Source: Edaphobacter lichenicola (lineage in GTDB: Bacteria > Acidobacteriota > Terriglobia > Terriglobales > Acidobacteriaceae). Taken from it: a stretch of 64,000 bases of DNA. This document shows positions 61,520 through 64,000 of the stretch, piece by piece. The stretch spans positions 5,598,240-5,662,239 of the forward strand of contig NZ_CP073696.1 in NCBI RefSeq assembly GCF_025264645.1. The letters run 5' to 3'. A program made the position numbers and the translations under genes. Position 1 is the first letter of the stretch. Every line of letters begins with the position of its first letter. The notes under the pieces are model-generated. The model had not been told where the DNA came from. It made no database searches and was given only the letters and a program-made list of their open reading frames with translations.

Positions 61520-61580
61520 GTGTGCTTAACGTGGTATTTTGCGTGGCAAAACGTGGTGGCTTGCGTGGTGAATGTGGTTC
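61520..61580 (+). repeat. GTGG-word array (locus C) between queA and polA
   Basis: GTG words start at 61520, then GTGG at 61531, 61543, 61553, 61565 and 61574: spacing 11, 12, 10, 12 and 9. The end GCGTGGTGAATGTGGTT resembles GCGTGGCTAACGTGGTT of the 41.3-kb locus. It is in a T- and G-rich gap (61428-61701) with no open frame. Confidence 0.7.
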
Positions 61581-61701
61581 CTAAAAACGCCATTTAATCG
61601 GTGCCAAAAATGTGACACTCTTTTCAGATTTATTTTTGAGGGGGGATCGTGCCGGTGTGGTTTGCCACGATCAGGGGCCTGACGCGCTACCATCAAACAG
61701 C

Positions 61702-64000
61702 ATGGCAAAGACACCTGACCCCAAGACATCCTCTGAACGGAAGCCACCAATTTACCTGCTGGACAGCATGGCTTTCATCTTTCGCGCCTACCACGCGATG
61801 CAGCGGCAGCGGCCGATGTCTACTCGGACCGGTATTCCTACGGCGGCGACCTATGTCTTCGTGAACATGATCAATAAGCTTCGCAAGGATTTTTCACCGC
61901 ACTACCTTGCCGCTGTTTATGACCTATCCGGTCCTGTTTTTCGCGACGAGCGCGCTCGCGAGATGAAGGCGGTTAAGAAATTCAACATCAAGACGCAGCA
62001 GTTTGATGAGATTGACTACCTCGGCTACAAAGCGAACCGGACCGAGATGCCAGCGGATCTCACTCAGCAACTACCTTTTATTCGCCGCGCACTGGAAGCG
62101 TTCCGCATTCCGATCCTCAGTTACGAAGGATTCGAGGCCGACGACGTTATCGGTACTTTGAGCTGCAAGCTCAGTGCTCTCGGCCACAAGGTCTACGTCG
62201 TCTCGTCGGACAAAGACATGATGCAGCTCGTCAATGACGATGTGGTGATCCTGAATCCGACCAAGGACAATCTCATCCTCGATCGTGCTGGTGTCGAAGC
62301 TAGCCTTGGGGTTCCTCCCGAACGCGTGATCGACGTTATGGCACTTCGTGGAGACTCTATCGATAACATTCCCGGCGCGCCCGGGATTGGCGACAAAGGT
62401 TCGATTGAACTGATTCAGCAGTTCGGCACCGTTGAAGCGGCGCTCGACCGGGCTGACGAGGTGAAGCGCAAAACGTATCGTGAATCGTTACAAAATAATC
62501 GCGATAACATTCTTCTTTCCAAAGAGCTTGTCACCATACATACTAGTGTGCCCATCGAGTACGACCTGAATGACATGCTCACCCAGCCGCCAGATAATGC
62601 TGCGTGCCGTGAGCTTTTCTCGGAGCTTGAATTCACGACTCTTCTCAAGGAGCTTGCACCGTCCGTAGACAACACTCCCATTTCGTATAATTTGCAACCG
62701 AATTCAGCACAAATAGTAGATCTGTTGACCGATGCTCGCACGGTTGACGCGGCCGGTGAGGTCAAGGGGCTCACCGTCGCCGTGTTTGAAGATGCACGTG
62801 CGCTTGCTGAAGAGGTCAGTGCTGATCCATCTGCGGAAGAAGAGGAGCCAGAGCCTGGTCCATCAGAGTCGATGTCGCTTTTTGCCGCTTCCGAGCCAGC
62901 TGCTCCGATCGCTCGGATTCCTCCTGCCCCAACTACTCTGCAGATCGGTCTTACGACATCCGACAGCACGGCCATGGTCGTACCGCTTGATGCTGCAGGT
63001 CTTCGTGAGGCTCTGGAGGATGAGAAGCTTCCCAAGCATGTTCACGATCTGAAGGCCGTACTTCGTGCGCTTGAACCGCATGGCGTTTCGCTGGTTGGTG
63101 TGCGTGACGATGTGATGCTTTACAGCTACCTCGTCAATCCGACGCATGGTTCTCATATCCTGCCTGACGTGACTGCTCGATTTACCGATCGAGCGCTGAG
63201 TCCCGCATCGAAGAATCCCACCGCGGATGAGATCGCCCATCTGCTTCCTGAAGCCGCCAATGCCGTGCATCGCCTCTCGAAGACATTGCGTGAACAGGTA
63301 GAGACCGCTCATCTCAAAGATATCTACGAGACGATGGATCTGCCTCTTGTGCCTGTGCTGCTACGTATGGAGCAGGCGGGCGTTCGAATTGATTCGACTG
63401 TGCTTGGCACCATGTCTACGCGGCTGGCGGTTGAGATGGACAATCTTGCTGAGCGGATCTATGCCGACTCCGGCCATCGGTTCAATATCAATTCGCCGAA
63501 GCAGCTTGGCGATATTTTGTTCAACAAGATGCTGCTGCCTAAGCCAATGAAGTATGGCAAGGGCAAAGTAGTCAGCACTGCGCAGGACGTTCTCGAAGAG
63601 CTTGCGGAACACCATGCCGTTCCCGCGCTTGTTCTAGAGTATCGTCAGCTCTCGAAGTTAAAATCGACGTACCTTGATTCGCTGCCACAACTGACCGATG
63701 CGCAAGGTCGCGTCCACACTACCTTTAATCAGGTCGGTACTGCGACGGGCCGCCTTTCAAGCACCAACCCAAATCTGCAAAATATCCCGATTCGAACTGC
63801 GCTTGGCCGCGAGATTCGCGCTGCCTTCATTCCAGCTCCTGGCAATGTTTTGATGTCGGCTGACTATTCGCAGATTGAGTTGCGTCTGATGGCGCACTTC
63901 TCGCAGGATCCGCTGTTGCTCGATGCCTATCGGACCGGGAAGGACATTCACACTCTGACTGCCTCGGAGGTGTTTGGTGTTTCGCCCGAGACGATGGATA
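61702..64000 (+). CDS. polA: DNA polymerase I, 5' part (runs off window end)
   Basis: First 766 codons of a family A polymerase. Residues about 12-300 form the 5'-3' exonuclease domain: IYLLDSMAFIFRAYHA at the start, GFEADDVIGTLSCKLS, SSDKDMMQLVNDDVVILNP, and GDSIDNIPGAPGIGDK with the helix-hairpin-helix. The middle domain (about 330-540) corresponds to the 3'-5' proofreading fold, but the first catalytic Asp-x-Glu is not visible (reads TVAVFEDARALAEEV), as in polymerases that have lost proofreading. A Glu/Ser/Pro-rich insert lies near 365-390. The polymerase domain starts about 545, with TGRLSSTNPNLQNIPIR and motif A SADYSQIELRL just before the edge. ATG 61702 gives a normal N-terminus. The remaining ~150-200 residues lie beyond 64000. 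Confidence 0.95.
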   Translation, partial: MAKTPDPKTSSERKPPIYLLDSMAFIFRAYHAMQRQRPMSTRTGIPTAATYVFVNMINKLRKDFSPHYLAAVYDLSGPVFRDERAREMKAVKKFNIKTQQFDEIDYLGYKANRTEMPADLTQQLPFIRRALEAFRIPILSYEGFEADDVIGTLSCKLSALGHKVYVVSSDKDMMQLVNDDVVILNPTKDNLILDRAGVEASLGVPPERVIDVMALRGDSIDNIPGAPGIGDKGSIELIQQFGTVEAALDRADEVKRKTYRESLQNNRDNILLSKELVTIHTSVPIEYDLNDMLTQPPDNAACRELFSELEFTTLLKELAPSVDNTPISYNLQPNSAQIVDLLTDARTVDAAGEVKGLTVAVFEDARALAEEVSADPSAEEEEPEPGPSESMSLFAASEPAAPIARIPPAPTTLQIGLTTSDSTAMVVPLDAAGLREALEDEKLPKHVHDLKAVLRALEPHGVSLVGVRDDVMLYSYLVNPTHGSHILPDVTARFTDRALSPASKNPTADEIAHLLPEAANAVHRLSKTLREQVETAHLKDIYETMDLPLVPVLLRMEQAGVRIDSTVLGTMSTRLAVEMDNLAERIYADSGHRFNINSPKQLGDILFNKMLLPKPMKYGKGKVVSTAQDVLEELAEHHAVPALVLEYRQLSKLKSTYLDSLPQLTDAQGRVHTTFNQVGTATGRLSSTNPNLQNIPIRTALGREIRAAFIPAPGNVLMSADYSQIELRLMAHFSQDPLLLDAYRTGKDIHTLTASEVFGVSPETMD

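Noticed and set aside
1..64000. Defence islands, prophage, insertion sequences, CRISPR arrays
   Set aside because: No transposase, integrase, Cas, restriction or toxin-antitoxin family was recognised, and no direct-repeat/spacer array was seen.

Overview
The window looks like chromosome from a soil Acidobacteriota of class Terriglobia (Edaphobacter, Granulicella or Terriglobus type). Reasons: GC-rich codon use, an M13 metallopeptidase and large carbohydrate-type secreted proteins, a DUF2277 gene, a separate mreB, and intergenic repeats of the 'GTCATTC...GGAATC' and TGTTGC/TGTCGT kinds. I infer this from remembered features of the group; no database was searched. Almost everything is ordinary chromosomal housekeeping. 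I see no prophage, insertion sequence, CRISPR array, restriction system or integrase.

Layout. 0-9 kb: a small membrane protein, threonine synthase, an orphan STAS protein, a MATE exporter, an EamA transporter, a secreted M13 peptidase and a large secreted protein of unknown function. 9-14.3 kb: rpsT, then phoH, a GH16 glucanase, ybeY and a CNNM/CBS transporter as a tight operon. 14.3-19 kb: a small membrane protein, a repeat-rich gap, mreB, a polytopic membrane protein and alanine dehydrogenase. 19-26.5 kb: an NtrY/NtrX-like two-component pair, an acyltransferase, era and a secreted esterase. 26.7-37.5 kb: the cell-elongation operon mreC-mreD-mrdA-rodA, then a giant RNase E/G and an outer-membrane protein. 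37.6-43.2 kb: a cellulose-synthase-like glycosyltransferase, a broken VOC gene, an MqnC-like protein with no radical-SAM cluster motif, a VKOR protein and a Bax-inhibitor-1 protein. 43.2-51.9 kb: ruvX, kdsC-like, DUF2277, dinB, a flavin disulfide oxidoreductase, DUF4126, an NTF2-like protein, tRNA-Cys, 1-Cys peroxiredoxin, a PhzF-like protein and a lone receiver protein. 52-64 kb: recG, an MFS transporter, an ABC exporter pair, a porin, a DUF374 acyltransferase, queA and the 5' part of polA, which runs off the end.

The main functional themes are cell elongation (mreB, mreCD, mrdA, rodA), RNA processing (RNase E/G, ybeY, rpsT, era) and DNA repair or replication (recG, dinB, ruvX, polA).

The most unusual observations are: (1) GTGG words repeated about every 11 bp in at least three intergenic loci, two of which flank queA in opposite orientation; (2) an intact MqnC-like reading frame lacking the CX3CX2C motif; (3) an RNase E/G whose S1 domain is split by about 775 disordered, R/G- and acid-rich residues; (4) an NtrX-like regulator with GAVPGG in place of GAFTGA; (5) a GH16 glucanase inside the phoH-ybeY operon; (6) a VOC gene broken by two frameshifts.
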